In this document: positions 10,956-21,059 of the stretch, in pieces
How positions within the stretch are numbered: the first letter of the stretch is position 1
Layout of the letters: each line of letters begins with the position of its first letter
Translations under genes and position numbers: made by a program
Notes under the pieces: model-generated
Database searches by the model: none
What the model saw: only the letters and a program-made list of their open reading frames with translations
Told to the model about the DNA's origin: nothing
NCBI GenBank assembly: GCA_917880885.1
Contig: OU862920.1
Span: 4,526,001-4,590,000 of the forward strand
Source of the DNA: Limnephilus marmoratus
Lineage: Eukaryota; Arthropoda; Insecta; Trichoptera; Limnephilidae
DNA: 64,000 nt
Direction of reading: 5' to 3'

Positions 10956-11009
10956 TTATTTTTTTTTTTCCAAATTTATCCAACTGTAAACCACAATACC
11001 TAATGCAAA

Positions 11010-11670
11010 AATTTTGTAAACCACAGTAATACAAGAATTTTGTAAACCACAGTAATGCAAGAACTTTTTAAACCACAGTAATGCAAGAATTTTGTAAACC
11101 ACAGTAATGCAAGAATTTTGTAAACCACAGTAATGCAAGAATGTTGTAAACCAGAGTAATGCAAGAGTGTCGTAAACCACAGTAATGCAAGAATTTTGTA
11201 AACCACAGTAATGCAAGAATGTTGTAAACCAGAGTAATGCAAGAATTTTGTAAACCACAGTAATGCAAGAGTGTTGTAAACCACAGTAATGGGTATCGCC
11301 GCCCCGGGAACCTTTATTGGATAACCAACACCTCTGCCATAGGTCACCCCAAGTGGTTCGCTACGTTTGGTGATTCAGCAGGGGTGCCCGGGTTAATGGG
11401 ATGAGGTTTATCTACGTCTGATGACCAGGACACACTGAACCCCAGATTCCTACCCACCCCTTAAACCCTTTTCCTTCCCATAACTTTCCACTCCTTCCTT
11501 TCTCTAAAAAAAACCCTCCACACAGCATCCCCAAAGATGACATAGGCCCTCAGGGAAATTATTTTCCTCAGGGCCTCCTGTATTAAGCTCATGTAAAAAA
11601 AAATGCAAGAATTTTGTAAACCACAGTAATGCAAGAATGTTGTAAACCACAGTAATGCAAGAATTTTGAA
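11010..11670. repeat. 26-bp minisatellite, split by a SINE
   Basis: The unit is TTTTGTAAACCACAGTAATGCAAGAA with variants (TTGT to GTGT, CCACAG to CCAGAG). About eleven copies run from 11010 to 11288, and two or more lie at 11606-11666. The two blocks are the same array separated by a SINE. The last unit runs into the end of a family T copy, so two transposons have landed in one array. Open frames on the minus strand (Leu-His-Tyr-Cys-Gly-Leu repeats) are artefacts. Confidence 0.9.
11289..11605 (+). mobile_element. SINE-B (LINE-tail SINE), copy 1
   Basis: SINE-B has a head (CCCCGGGAACC, then ATTGGATAACCAACACCTC, CACCCCAAGTGGTTCGC, TGGTGA, AGCAGGGGTGCCCGGGTT) and a roughly 75-bp tail with the same sequence as the 3' end of the LINE at 12321-14295, ending in poly-A. 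Here it interrupts the 26-bp minisatellite: AATG before the element and ATG after it come from the same repeat unit. The tail keeps the GAAATTATTTTCCTCAGGGC hairpin arm. It could also be an internally deleted LINE, but the head is not found in the LINE portion present here. Confidence 0.7.
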
Positions 11671-11853
11671 GTGAAAACTTCTTTTGACACTAAAAAGCGA
11701 CAAACACATACGAGTACATCTATAGGATTTAGCCAGCGAGAGAATAAGATAGAAATATCGGTCTCCTCTTTGTGCTGTGCTTCGTAGCCTTCCCACTCTT
11801 GTCTACTTTATTTTTCTGAAAGTTTCACTTATTTCGCGTGTGAACTGCACACA
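11665..11853 (-). mobile_element. Family T repeat, short form
   Basis: It starts TTTTGAAGTGAAAACTTC inside a minisatellite unit and ends TTTCACTTATTTCGCGTGTG then AACTGCACAC. The CACCGTTGTGATTTG segment next to the right TIR is deleted, a small difference from other copies. Confidence 0.7.
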
Positions 11854-11874
11854 TGTATTTTTTTTGTTTACCCT

Positions 11875-11968
11875 TGTTTATTAGGTACTAACCCTTGTGT
11901 AAAAAAATTATACACCCGATTAAAAGCCCGATGGGTGTAAAAAAGGAGTAAATAAATAAATAAAAAAG
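11875..11968 (+). mobile_element. 3' end of a LINE with (TAAA)n tail
   Basis: TTAAAAGCCCGATGGGTGTA followed by AAAAAAGGAGTAAATAAATAAATAAAA resembles the 3' ends of the minus-strand LINEs at 33331 and 35197 (AAAAGCCC...GGGCG then a short TAAA array). Only this tail is recognisable. Confidence 0.4.
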
Positions 11969-12359
11969 ATTATGTCACCTACGAAAATATTCACAAACAA
12001 AATGCTTTTAACCTCGTCTCAAATACATTTAGAGGAAAAGATTATGTTTTGGACGGCTAGAAAACACTGCACTAAAAGAATGCATCCATCCCGAACAGCG
12101 TAATATAAAATACCACCGCAGAAGAAAATTTCGTGTTAGTTTAACACAGTTTTATTACGCTGATGTGCATTTACATGTGTTGGCTCGGTCCACTGAATGG
12201 GAAATTCCAAGACATATTGAATAGAGAGGAAATCCATGCCGCCAATATTAAATTGTTTAAATAAATTATTTATTACCAAGACAATATAATATACAATACA
12301 ATATACAGACAATATAATATACATCTAGAACATCCGAAGACAGAACAGCTTACAACAAA

Positions 12360-14225
12360 ATGGCAAAGGAAACCAAGAGAATCATAAATAGGTCGAAATT
12401 GGAGCACGACCTGCAGATCAGCAGAAAGCTGGCTGCATGCCCGCATGGCAGCAGGCAATTCTGGTCGCTTGCGAGCTCAATAGGTCGCAATTTCTGCAAA
12501 TCCAGTTTGCCACCTCTCACCAGACCTGACGGCTCACTAGCAAACACCGCCACCGAAAAGGCAAACTTATTAGGTAAAATGTTTGCGGATAACTCAACCC
12601 TCGATGACCAAGGTGCTGTCCCGACGTCGGTTCCTCACTGCGGTTTTCGTATGAAAAAGCTGAGGATTCGGCATCGGGAAGTACTCCATGTTTTACGAGG
12701 GCTTGATGTTAATAAAGCTAGTGGGCCTGACGGAATACCTGCCCTGGTACTGCAGAGGTGCGCTGCAGAAATAGCTCCAATTTTGACGAAGCTTTTTAAA
12801 TTGTCCCTGAAGACTGGCTCTGTGCCCTCTGGTTGGAAAAAAGCGGTTATCCATCCTATTCCAAAGAAGGGTGACCGCTCCAACCCGGCCAACTACCGCC
12901 CCATAGCGATCACATCAGTTCTGTCTAAGGTGATGGAACGTGTGATCAACGACAAACTGCTCACATACCTCGAGAAGAACAAAATTATTAACGACCGTCA
13001 ATACGGATTCCGGCGGAACCGCTCGTGCGGTGATCTTCTCGCGTATGTGACGCATGTTTGGGGGCGATGCCTGGAACGTTTCGGTGAGACCCAAACGGTT
13101 GCACTGGACATCTCCAAGGCCTTTGACCGGGTTTGGCACCGAGGACTTGTCAACAAACTGCATTCTTACGGACTTCCCGCATCCTTGTGTATGTGGATTG
13201 CCGACTTCTTGAGGGAGAGGTCGATTCAGACGGTAGTCGATGGTTTCACTTCTTCCTCACACTCGATAAATGCTGGCGTCCCGCAGGGATCGGTTCTGTC
13301 TCCGACTTTGTTTTTGTTGCACATCAACGACCTTTTGTCATGTGCACCAATTCACTGTTACGCGGATGACAGTACAGTTCATGATAGCTTTTTGTTTGAC
13401 AAGCCCCCAAAGGGCTCACAAACTCCAACAGCTCGTAGGGCTTTGAAGCAAAGAATGGACGGTTACCTCGAGAGTGTTTTCTCTTGGGGTAAAAATAATC
13501 TCGTTGAATTTAATGTTTCAAAGACCCAATCTTGTCTGATTACGTCTAAAAGGGATCGAAATGAAAATCTAGTCTCTTTCAACGGAAGCAATCTTCCGAA
13601 CAGGCCCTCCATTGATATGCTTGGTGTAACCCTAAGTGACCAGCTCAGGTATGGGGGCTCCATCGAAGCCAGAGTAAAGTTAGCCTCCCAAAAACTGGGC
13701 GTACTGTACAGGGCCCGCAGATACTTTAATAGTACACAACTGCTAACCTTGTACAAATCACAAGTACGCCCCACGGTTGAATTTGGCAGCCATCTCTGGT
13801 CTGGAGCTCCAAAATACCTGAAAAATACCCTCGACTCTGTGCAGAAACGGGCGGTCCGTTTGATAGATTCTCCCATCTTAACAGACGGATTGCAATCTTT
13901 AGAGCACAGGCGCCGGGTGGGAATGCTATCCTTGTTCTACCGGTATTACAATGGAAGATGCTCTGAAGAACTAGCATCATTGATCCCTTCGGCACCGGTG
14001 CATAGTCGGGAAACACGCCAAACGCGTGCCCAACATTTGTACACGGTTGACATTTGTCACATGAGAACGGGTCGTTTCTTCGACTCGTTCTTGTGTTCAA
14101 CAGCTCGGCTGTGGAATGATTTGCCGGCCTCTGTGTTTCCTCCTTCCTACAACATGGGTCTCTTCAAGACCAATGTTCATTCCTTCCTCTCCTCAAAAAG
14201 ACTCTCCACACAGCATCCCAGATGA
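12360..14225 (+). CDS. LINE reverse transcriptase ORF (621 codons, N-terminally truncated)
   Basis: RNA-templated DNA polymerase of a non-LTR element; it would copy element RNA at a nicked chromosomal target. Visible motifs: SGPDGIP (121-127), ANYRPIAITSVLSKVMER (177-194), QYGFRRNRS (214-222), VALDISKAFDRVWH (247-260), NAGVPQGSVLSPTLF (304-318) and the catalytic YADD box (334-337). The C-terminal part has the usual LKNTLDSVQKRAVRLI and ARLWNDLPASVF blocks near the end. There are no frameshifts or internal stops, so this is a young copy. ATG 12360 is simply the first Met; the frame is open from 12318, and the endonuclease domain is missing. CR1 versus Jockey placement is uncertain. Confidence 0.85.
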   Translation: MAKETKRIINRSKLEHDLQISRKLAACPHGSRQFWSLASSIGRNFCKSSLPPLTRPDGSLANTATEKANLLGKMFADNSTLDDQGAVPTSVPHCGFRMKKLRIRHREVLHVLRGLDVNKASGPDGIPALVLQRCAAEIAPILTKLFKLSLKTGSVPSGWKKAVIHPIPKKGDRSNPANYRPIAITSVLSKVMERVINDKLLTYLEKNKIINDRQYGFRRNRSCGDLLAYVTHVWGRCLERFGETQTVALDISKAFDRVWHRGLVNKLHSYGLPASLCMWIADFLRERSIQTVVDGFTSSSHSINAGVPQGSVLSPTLFLLHINDLLSCAPIHCYADDSTVHDSFLFDKPPKGSQTPTARRALKQRMDGYLESVFSWGKNNLVEFNVSKTQSCLITSKRDRNENLVSFNGSNLPNRPSIDMLGVTLSDQLRYGGSIEARVKLASQKLGVLYRARRYFNSTQLLTLYKSQVRPTVEFGSHLWSGAPKYLKNTLDSVQKRAVRLIDSPILTDGLQSLEHRRRVGMLSLFYRYYNGRCSEELASLIPSAPVHSRETRQTRAQHLYTVDICHMRTGRFFDSFLCSTARLWNDLPASVFPPSYNMGLFKTNVHSFLSSKRLSTQHPR

Positions 14226-14272
14226 CATAGGCCCTGAGGGAAATTATTTTCCTCAGGGCCTCCTGTGTGGAG
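14204..14272 (+). other. LINE 3'-UTR double hairpin
   Basis: There are two nested perfect stems. The outer stem is CTCCACACAG (14204-14213) with CTGTGTGGAG (14263-14272). The inner stem is GGCCCTGAGG (14230-14239) with CCTCAGGGCC (14251-14260). The structure overlaps the stop codon at 14223-14225 and ends 8 bp before the poly-A. The inner hairpin is kept in SINE-B copies. In known LINE/SINE pairs such a 3' structure is what the LINE reverse transcriptase recognises; that role is inferred here. Confidence 0.65.
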
Positions 14273-14705
14273 TTAATGTAAAAAAAAAAAAAAAATACAA
14301 ACAAGTTTTTTTGTATAAACCACCACACTAGGCTGGGCATGTTGAATTTAATCTAATTTTTAATATCATAAGGAAATGAGAAGAAAAAATTAAAAGAAAA
14401 ATTTACATATGTATATATACATATATATATACTTTTTTTATATAAAAAAAGAAAGACCAACATTCCCAGGATAAGATTGACCCGACAATATTTGAAAATC
14501 TCCTACTACTACCGAAAATGTTGCTTAAATCGTGATGGAGGACTAAGGCAGCCGAAGAATCGAACACGGGATGCCTGGGTGGACCCAAACGCGATGCCAA
14601 CTCAGCCACTGACCGCTCAAAAATATAGAAAAAAAAGAAAAAGAAAAGAAATGGGAAAAACAGGAAAAAACTGAAAGAACGAAATGAAAATACATAAGAG
14701 AATAG

Positions 14706-15009
14706 TAAGGTTCGTAGAAAATGCGACCAGTGCCCTTTAGGGGATTTTTCACAAAAATGGCGCTCTAGTAATGATCCAATTATTATTATTATACAGCTAA
14801 TAATAGTTTTTCGAAAAAATAACTCGTTAGGCCGCTTTCGAAATTTCGAACTCGGGACGTAGTTTGAATTAAAACACTGCCACTTGTGTTGCAGTTAATT
14901 CAAATCTCCCAGTGAAATATGGACTTCAAGCTACGTCATGAATTTTTAGTCAATCACCGCTCTACCCCCTCGATGATCTAACCTTGTTACGCACTTTCTA
15001 TGAATCTTG
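14706..15009. mobile_element. MULE-like MITE (family M), 304 bp, 9-bp TSD
   Basis: The inverted ends are TAAGGTTCGTAGAAAATGCG and, on the other strand, CAAGATTCATAGAAAGTGCG. The flanks AGAGAATAG (14697-14705) and AGAGAAAAG (15010-15018) form a 9-bp target duplication with one mismatch. Blocks GCAGTTAATTCAAAT, TATGGACTTCAAGCTACGTC and CAATCACCGCTCTACCCCCT are shared with the 914-bp element at 38658-39571. A 9-bp TSD points to Mutator-like transposases (inference). Confidence 0.7.
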
Positions 15010-15645
15010 AGAGAAAAGAGAAAAATACAATTTACGTAAGAACTTTCGACTTGTAAATCTTTCGACAGGCCAATGAAAATGAATTTCTGCTCAAAAAAGT
15101 TTTACATATTTGAAATGAAATACTCCAATAATTAGTTTTTTATCGATTTTTAAAAACACATAATATTTATTTCTGGTAACAATATCACCAGAAGTAAGGA
15201 AAATCCGAGCCTATTTCATAAACACAGATAAGCCAACTGCACTTTCACAATGGATTTATTGAGTGGCTCAAGCTCTATATTTCCCTAGCCAGAGGCGAGT
15301 CCAGCGGCGCGACGTAGAATATTGCACGGCGTCTTGCCCCAGGAATGTAGCTCGGAAGAAAACGAAATCATTCTATAAATAATTACCTAGTTCTGAAAAT
15401 AAACAGCGAAGTCTATTTGGATAATGCAGAAATCAAAGGGGGATTGTAAGGTGATTAGACCAAACTAATTCGTCATGGCGTCAACAAATTCATATACACG
15501 AAGATGAGCTGAGAAGGAAAAGTTTTGAAACATCTCTAAGTGAAGTGACAATAAAACTTAATTAATTTAATTTTTAAATATTTTTGGAATTTATGTAAAA
15601 AATTTTAGGCAATTTCGAAAGCGTTAGCAGACAATTTGGTAGGCG

Positions 15646-15970
15646 GATATGGTAACCGCCTCCCCGGGATATTGGATGACCAACACCTCTGCCGTAGGTC
15701 ACCCTAAGTGGTTCGGGAGAGAATGGTTGAGGGCGACATTTGACTTCTCCAGCCGTAATCTTTCGGAACATCTCCTTGCACCGCAGTGGGAGGGATGGAT
15801 TCACACGTCCGTCACTCCTGGATACATATCCGCAGATTCCTACCCTTTTCCTTCCCAGAACTTCTTCTCCTTTCTTTCCTAAAAAACACGGCATTCCTAA
15901 AGATGACATTGGCCCTGAGGGGAATTATTTTCCTCAGGGCTTCCTGTGTGGAGCTAAGGCAAAAAAAAAG
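15646..15970 (+). mobile_element. SINE-B copy 2
   Basis: The head (ACCGCCTCCCCGGGATATTG, GATGACCAACACCTCTGCCG, CACCCTAAGTGGTTCG) is followed by the body (AGTGGGAGGGATGGATTCAC) and the LINE-like tail (GATGACATTGGCCCTGAGGG, TCCTCAGGG, CTGTGTGGAGCTAAGG) and poly-A. Part of the head between TGGTTCG and the body is deleted relative to other copies. Confidence 0.7.
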
Positions 15971-15999
15971 ATAAATAAAAATTCAGTAACAAATGTACA

Positions 16000-16346
16000 T
16001 CTTTACGTAGTATACAATATAAAGCAATGTCGCTCCCGCTGTCTGTACGCTTAGATCTTTTAAACTACCCAGCAGATTTTCATGAGGTTTTCATCAACAG
16101 TGATTCATGAGGAAGGTTTAGGTATATAATTTATCAAGGTTTTGTGCAAATTGGTTGAAATATATCATATATAAAGTGAGCGGGATGGCAAGCGGGCAGC
16201 GGGCAGTGGGCTGGCAAGCGGGCGGTGTGGATTTGATGTGTATGCAAATTAACAGATAGCTATATATGGTTATAAATGGTTATGGCGTCGTCAGTAGATG
16301 GCGTTGTGTTTCGTTAGCCACAGCAACGTGTGGCTGGGTCTGCTAG
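16000..16346 (+). mobile_element. Non-autonomous Helitron
   Basis: It starts TCTTTACGTAGTATACAATA and ends GGGTCTGCTAG, with the perfect 7-bp hairpin AGCCACA-GCAACG-TGTGGCT just before the end. A precedes TC and T follows CTAG. A second copy, inverted, lies at 20772-21049. An internal stretch has GGGCAGCGGGCAGTGGGC-type repeats (16190-16230). Confidence 0.8.
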
Positions 16347-16349
16347 TGT

Positions 16350-16949
16350 TACATAAAACTCTTCAAAACAAACATTATATTACTTCTTAAAATATTATAA
16401 ATGTAAAATCACTTTGTGACGTTCACCACTATATTAACTATTAAAAATATCTTAATGTTTCAAGACCAAAGGCTTCTTCATCGGGATAATAAAACATATA
16501 AGAATATAAAAAAAATAATACAGGCAAAAAATATAACAAAAAGCAGTGGAAGAAGGTAATTAAATATTTAATTGTAAAAAAAAAAAACTTATCTATATCA
16601 CAAAAACATGTATAAATTCAAAGAACAGAATCAAGGAGGCACAAAGGTTACTACATAACAAAAAATATTATCAATACAGGAATTAATGTGAAAATAAATT
16701 TAAGAGATGGATAAATTAACACTGGTTTTTAATTTCTAAAATTTCTAAATTCTAATGCACCGGAAGAAAAAGAAAATATCCCTCAAATTGATCACTTCAA
16801 AAGCGTGGCAATCAGTGCATTTTAACTAATTCGCATATTGCGATCAGTGTTGCCAACTCACTTCTTTTGGAGCTAGATTTAGCTCCAAAATGAGGTCTTC
16901 AGCTCCAAAACAAGTGATTTAGCTTCTCAGCTCGTTTCTAGTTTCCCGT
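16350..16949. other. AT-rich interval
   Basis: No gene or recognised repeat seen. Two similar phrases, TTAGCTCC and CAGCTCCAAAA, recur at 16870-16930, just before the family T copy. Confidence 0.4.
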
Positions 16950-17494
16950 TTGAAGTGAAAACTTCTTTAGCACCGTTATGATTTCAAACTCTATGAAACG
17001 AAAGCGAGCGACACTAAAAAGAGATTTAGCCTGCGAGAGAATGAGATATCAATAAGATATTTATTTTATTCACTGTTATTAGGTTCCAGTATAACGCGAT
17101 AAATTCAGGCTCTCACGCAAGTCCCCTTTAGTGTAGTGTTCTAAAGCGACTGACGAATCTTTGCAGGCGTTCAGCCAACCAGGGGTCGAATCCTACGAAA
17201 TCCCAAACAAAATAAATATTTTAATTTTTATAAAATCAATATCAAATCTTCAAACTGCTCCAAAATGAACAGGCAAAATAAAACGACATCTAGCGACTAC
17301 GAAGAAGAAACCACAAATACTATTAAGATAACGAAATGTATAGGAAAGGTGCACTGGAATTCGATAACAAAAATATGGAAAAATCATACTTCACATTGAA
17401 AAAAAAGTGCTTCGTAGTCTCCTCACACTTGAATACTTTAGTTACCTGAAGGTTTCACTTTTACCGCGTGTGAATTGCACACTCCGATTTTTTT
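16950..17494 (-). mobile_element. Family T repeat, long form, nearly complete
   Basis: The right TIR (GAAGTGAAAACTTCTTTAGC) is followed by the arm, then the tRNA-like core. Box A lies in CCCTTTAGTGTAGTGTTCTA and box B in GGTCGAATCC (17186-17195). Next come CAAAATGAACAGGC, AAACGACATCTAGCGACTAC and AATTCGATAACAAAAATATG, and the left arm ends TACCGCGTGTGAATTGCACA. It is a good reference copy of the composite. Confidence 0.7.
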
Positions 17495-17605
17495 TAAATA
17501 TAAAATTCACGAACGATAAATGACAATTGAAGAGTTATTTCTTTAGTAACCGGCTATTTTCGTGATGAAAACATGTTTTTTACCTCAGAATTTCTCTAGC
17601 CGTCC

Positions 17606-17660
17606 TCCCCCCCCCCCCCCCCAGGAAAACGAAAATTTCTCTTTCCCCCCCCCCCCTCAA
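17606..17660. repeat. Two poly-C tracts
   Basis: A run of about 18 C (17605-17622) and a run of about 13 C (17645-17657), separated by AGGAAAACGAAAATTTCTC. The complementary G-runs could form quadruplex structures. Tract length may also be uncertain in the assembly. Confidence 0.8.
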
Positions 17661-17734
17661 CGAAAATTTGAAGAAGGCACTGGTTTATTTCTTCTCAGAA
17701 TGTCTCTAGCCACCCTACAAGAATGGCAAATTTA

Positions 17735-18145
17735 TCCCGGCTCAAAAAGAAGAAGATGTATCAATGATGGAGAGAGTGCGCTATTATTTAAAACGGTAAA
17801 ATTGAAGTGAAAATTGTAAAAAATTTTAATAAAACACGACTCGTTTAAAATAGAGCAAAAATCTCTTGGGGGCTGTCTAAAACAGCATTTAATGGAACTC
17901 TGAATTATCTCATACATATATTTTACTTGTAAAATAACTGAAACAAACGTGTAAATGATAATTTTCGGAGCACAGTTTGCGATTTTTTTTTATATAGAAG
18001 GAATTTCTTATAATTTGCGTTTCGGCGTAGGGAATGTATAGATATTATCTTCAAAAATATTTTTTTTAAGAGTATAAAAACTTCAAATGTTTAAGGGGGA
18101 TATGGGATATGTAAGAAATCGGTAGAAATTCGGATAGCGGCCGCG
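17735..18145. repeat. Repeat U, copy 1 (uninterrupted)
   Basis: It shares AATAAAACACGACTCGTTTA, AATAACTGAAACAAACGTGT, ATAATTTTCGGAGC, GCGTTTCGGCGT and TCGGTAGAAATTCGG with copies at 46990-47290 and 53425-54250. It has no coding capacity that I recognise and no defined TIRs. It is useful because it shows the sequence of the 53.4-kb copy before its insertion. Confidence 0.55.
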
Positions 18146-18611
18146 GCGGCTTAAACAGTACAAGATTTTAGCTCTTTTTAGCTCCTTTCCGGATGACGTC
18201 TGACTTTATACGTTGGCAGCACTGTTGGCGATGCCACGAATACATAGTTTTATTTTATTAGAATCGGAATCAAACAGACGTGTAATTCGCCAAAGTTTTT
18301 AAACCGACATTTATACTTCACAACAGAAAAGATGTTCGGAAATACCCCCCCACATAATATTTACGTGATGGAAATAGAAGTATGATGCGACACTAACTCT
18401 GCCCGTGACGTAACGCATAGAAATAGGAGCATGAATATATGAATTATCTAGATCATTTATTTTCCTTTTAAACTCAGAGATTTCGGATAGGCCTTCCACG
18501 TGACAGATACACTCCGGTATGTTGAACAATATTTCTTAACTACGATGACGTGAGTATTTTCAGTAAGCATAGGATGACCGCAAAGTCGAAATAAGAAATA
18601 CGTTAAGATCT

Positions 18612-18836
18612 TTTTGAAGTGAAAACTTCTTTAGCACCGTTGTGATTTGAAATTCGATGAAACGAAAAATAGCGACACTAAAAAGATACAAACACATACA
18701 TCGATAAGATTTGGCCTGCAAGAGAATGAGATGGAATAATCGTTCTCCTCTTTGTGCGGTGCTTCGTAGCCTCCCCACTCTTGTTTACTTTAGTTTTTCT
18801 AAAGGTTTCACTTCTACCGCGTGTGAACTGCACATA
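18612..18836 (-). mobile_element. Family T repeat, short form, complete
   Basis: Right TIR TTTTGAAGTGAAAACTTC, arm with CACCGTTGTGATTTGAAATT, single CGGTGCTTCGTAGCCTCCCC unit, and left end CTACCGCGTGTGAACTGCAC. There is no tRNA-like insert. Confidence 0.75.
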
Positions 18837-18839
18837 TGT

Positions 18840-19740
18840 ATTTTATGAATAGAATCAATGATTAATAAACAAAATTCATAAAATTATAAAAATCTATTGA
18901 TGAATTAATGTTTTTATAATTATTATAATCATATACATATCGTACCTGAGGGATGACTGTGGCACAAGTCAGAAAAATGCATTTTTGAGTTTAGTACGCA
19001 GAAATGTTCCTGGATATCTATTCTATCTTCGATAAAAACGGCACAATTCTTAAAAGTGTTATTGTGGCCTTAAAAGCGAATATGTCGTTTTTAATAAAAT
19101 TATAGCAAAACTATTGGCACAATGATCGTTGTACCACTATTACAATATTAAACCTAACAGATATGAATATACGGCTTTTCTATTTCTGTAAAATATTGTT
19201 TTTTTGTTGGTTAATATATTTATATATATTTAAGAGGGAATAACCAGACGAAACCGGAAATATGTCATTTTTAAATCAAATTGACGTATTTACTCTTTTC
19301 CACAAAAAAATTATAAATTAATTTTGAAAGACTGTTCTTTTATCTAGTAAAGCTGTTTTTCAAATTTTGAAACAATATGTTTATTTTTAGAACAATAAAG
19401 TTTTACCGTTCGCAATTTGTTAATTTTAAACAAAATTTTGTATTATACAACATACATTTCAAATCATGTAATCATGCGGTAAAATAAATCAATTAATTAT
19501 TTGGAAAAGCTACTTTTCTGAATTTTAATTTTAGATCAAATAAAATCATAAAAAAATATCCACGCTCTTGTTTTGCGACGAAAATACTTCAGTTTTCTAT
19601 TTATTTAGAGTCTTAATATATTTTAAAAAATTATTGAAATTTTTAAATTACTCATGATTAAAAAATAATTACAAAAATAACATAATAGTTTTATCATCAT
19701 GAGTTTGAGCATTTTTTAACGCAGGTATTTATCAAAGCAA
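18840..19740. other. AT-rich interval without features
   Basis: Very A/T-rich sequence with homopolymer runs. No open frame of note, repeat pair or promoter-like arrangement was seen. Confidence 0.5.
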
Positions 19741-19743
19741 ATT

Positions 19744-20181
19744 TTGAATGAAATAAAATCGATATTGAGTTATTATGTTAAAATGCTGGCATGGAGAATA
19801 ATTAATCTTTCTCATCGGAACCGCCCTGTAAAGTTGCAAGGGTACGATAGCAATCATCTTTCGACTAAATTTAAATTCTCAGCCGCTCTTAATACACTCA
19901 AACGAAATATTCAAACTGCAGTTCTGAAAAAAAGAGTTATTTTGAGTTGTGCCATTGTTAACCCCCGGGTGCGATGTGTTAGATGTTCTCGAGCAGCAGC
20001 TGTCAATGCTTGGCTTTCAGTCCATTTTCCGGAGTACGTTGACCCTGGCATCATCGCCATCGTCTCAATTCGTGAGGAAAACGTGCGAGATTGGTCGGCT
20101 TCGCGCACACCACTGACATTTCTCAAACTGCGTGTGCGGTCTCTATTTGTAATCAGTGTCAGCCGTGAAAACATTACGTAA
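19744..20181 (+). other. Unrecognised open stretch with raised GC
   Basis: A 145-codon open frame on this strand overlaps a 145-codon frame on the other strand (20348-19911). The segment 19960-20150 is less AT-rich than its surroundings (ACCCCCGGGTGCGATGTG, GTGTGCGGTCTC). The plus-strand product includes RAAAVNAWLSVHFPEYVDPG; the minus-strand product includes GSTYSGKWTESQALTAAARE. Neither suggests a family to me. It could be a decayed exon or chance; open frames on both strands argue for chance. Confidence 0.15.
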
Positions 20182-20389
20182 TTACAAAAAAAATACGTCA
20201 TTTCATCAGGGGAGTGTAGTGAAGTTTCATTTGTTATTCCTAAAAATTCCTTGTATAACCCATAACGAAAGTTAATACTATAAAACTGCTGACTGTTAAA
20301 TTTGATAGCCACCTCTGTGAATTGCATTCTATTTGAGAAATTCCTCATATTTTAACAATCACAATGTAATCTTTATAGCCCAGGAGTCA

Positions 20390-20745
20390 GATGGGAATAC
20401 CATCCTTGTTGTAACGGTATTTCAATGGAAGATGCTCAAAGGAACTAGTATTATTAATCCCTTCTGCACCCGTGCACAGTCGGAAAACAAACCAAACTTT
20501 TCAACACGGTTGACATTTTGTCACATGAAAACGGGTAATTTCTACGACTCTTTCTTGAGTTAAACAGCTCTTCAACGGTTTGCGGCTTTTGTGTGCCCAC
20601 CTTCCCGCGACGTTGGTCTCTTCGAAGCCCATATTCACCTTCCGCTCCTCATAAAGACCCTTCTCACAGCATCCCCAAAGATGACGTAGACCTTTAGAGA
20701 AATTCTTTTCCTAAGGGCCTCCTGTGTAAAAGTAAATGTGAAAAA
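20390..20745 (+). pseudogene. Old 3' fragment of the 12.3-kb LINE
   Basis: It aligns with 13918-14280: CAATGGAAGATGCTC, ATCCCTTC, GTGCACAGTCGG, ACACGGTTGACATTTTGTCA, CATGAAAACGGG and TTCTACGACTC. It then carries the shared 3' tail (CAGCATCCCCAAAGATGACG, CTAAGGGCCTCCTGTGT). Frameshifts and a stop in place of CSTARLW show long decay. Confidence 0.75.
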
Positions 20746-20771
20746 GTCCATAATTCTGGGTTTATTTTTAA

Positions 20772-21049
20772 CTAGCAGACCCAGACACAAGTTGCTTTGG
20801 CAAACGAAACACAACGCCACGCCATTACCCAACCTTTATAATCAATGCCATAAATTAAACCCACACCGCCCACTTGCCCGCTTGCAAATTCAACCAATTT
20901 ACACAAAACCTTGACAAATTATATACCTAAAAACCTTCCTCGTGAATCACTCCTTCTATTGGTGAAAACTGCATGAAAATCCGTTGCGTAGTTTAAAAGA
21001 TCTAAGTGCATAAACAGCGGGAGAGGCTTCATTTTATACTACGTAAAGA
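20772..21049 (-). mobile_element. Non-autonomous Helitron, second copy, inverted
   Basis: On the minus strand it begins TCTTTACGTAGTATAAAATG and ends GGGTCTGCTAG followed by T, with AAGCAACTTGTG before the end (hairpin degraded). It is co-linear with 16000-16346 (CTCCCGCTGT, TTAGATCTTTTAAACTACGC, GGATTTTCATG). Confidence 0.75.
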
Positions 21050-21059
21050 TGTATTTATC

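Larger units (their letters stand above)
12321..14295 (+). mobile_element. Non-LTR retrotransposon (CR1/Jockey group), 5'-truncated
   Basis: It contains a complete reverse transcriptase region and a 15-base poly-A tail (14281-14295). The open frame continues upstream of the first ATG to a stop at 12315, so homology begins at about 12321. The AP-endonuclease half is absent, as expected of 5' truncation during target-primed reverse transcription. The 5' flank is an AT-rich ATAATATACAATACA stretch, and no TSD is clear. An older, shorter copy of the same LINE is at 20390-20745. Confidence 0.85.

Noticed and set aside
11010..11288. CRISPR-like array
   Set aside because: Repeats are contiguous, with no unique spacers, and the surrounding sequence is that of an insect genome.
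10956..11347. Three overlapping leucine/cysteine-rich minus-strand frames
   Set aside because: They are translations of the 26-bp minisatellite in each frame.
17606..17660. Functional proline-rich peptide encoded by the poly-C tracts
   Set aside because: The 82-codon frame only spans two homopolymer runs and has no conserved context.
19911..20348. Host exon on the minus strand
   Set aside because: Frames of equal length are open on both strands and neither product resembles a family; kept only as a low-confidence stretch.
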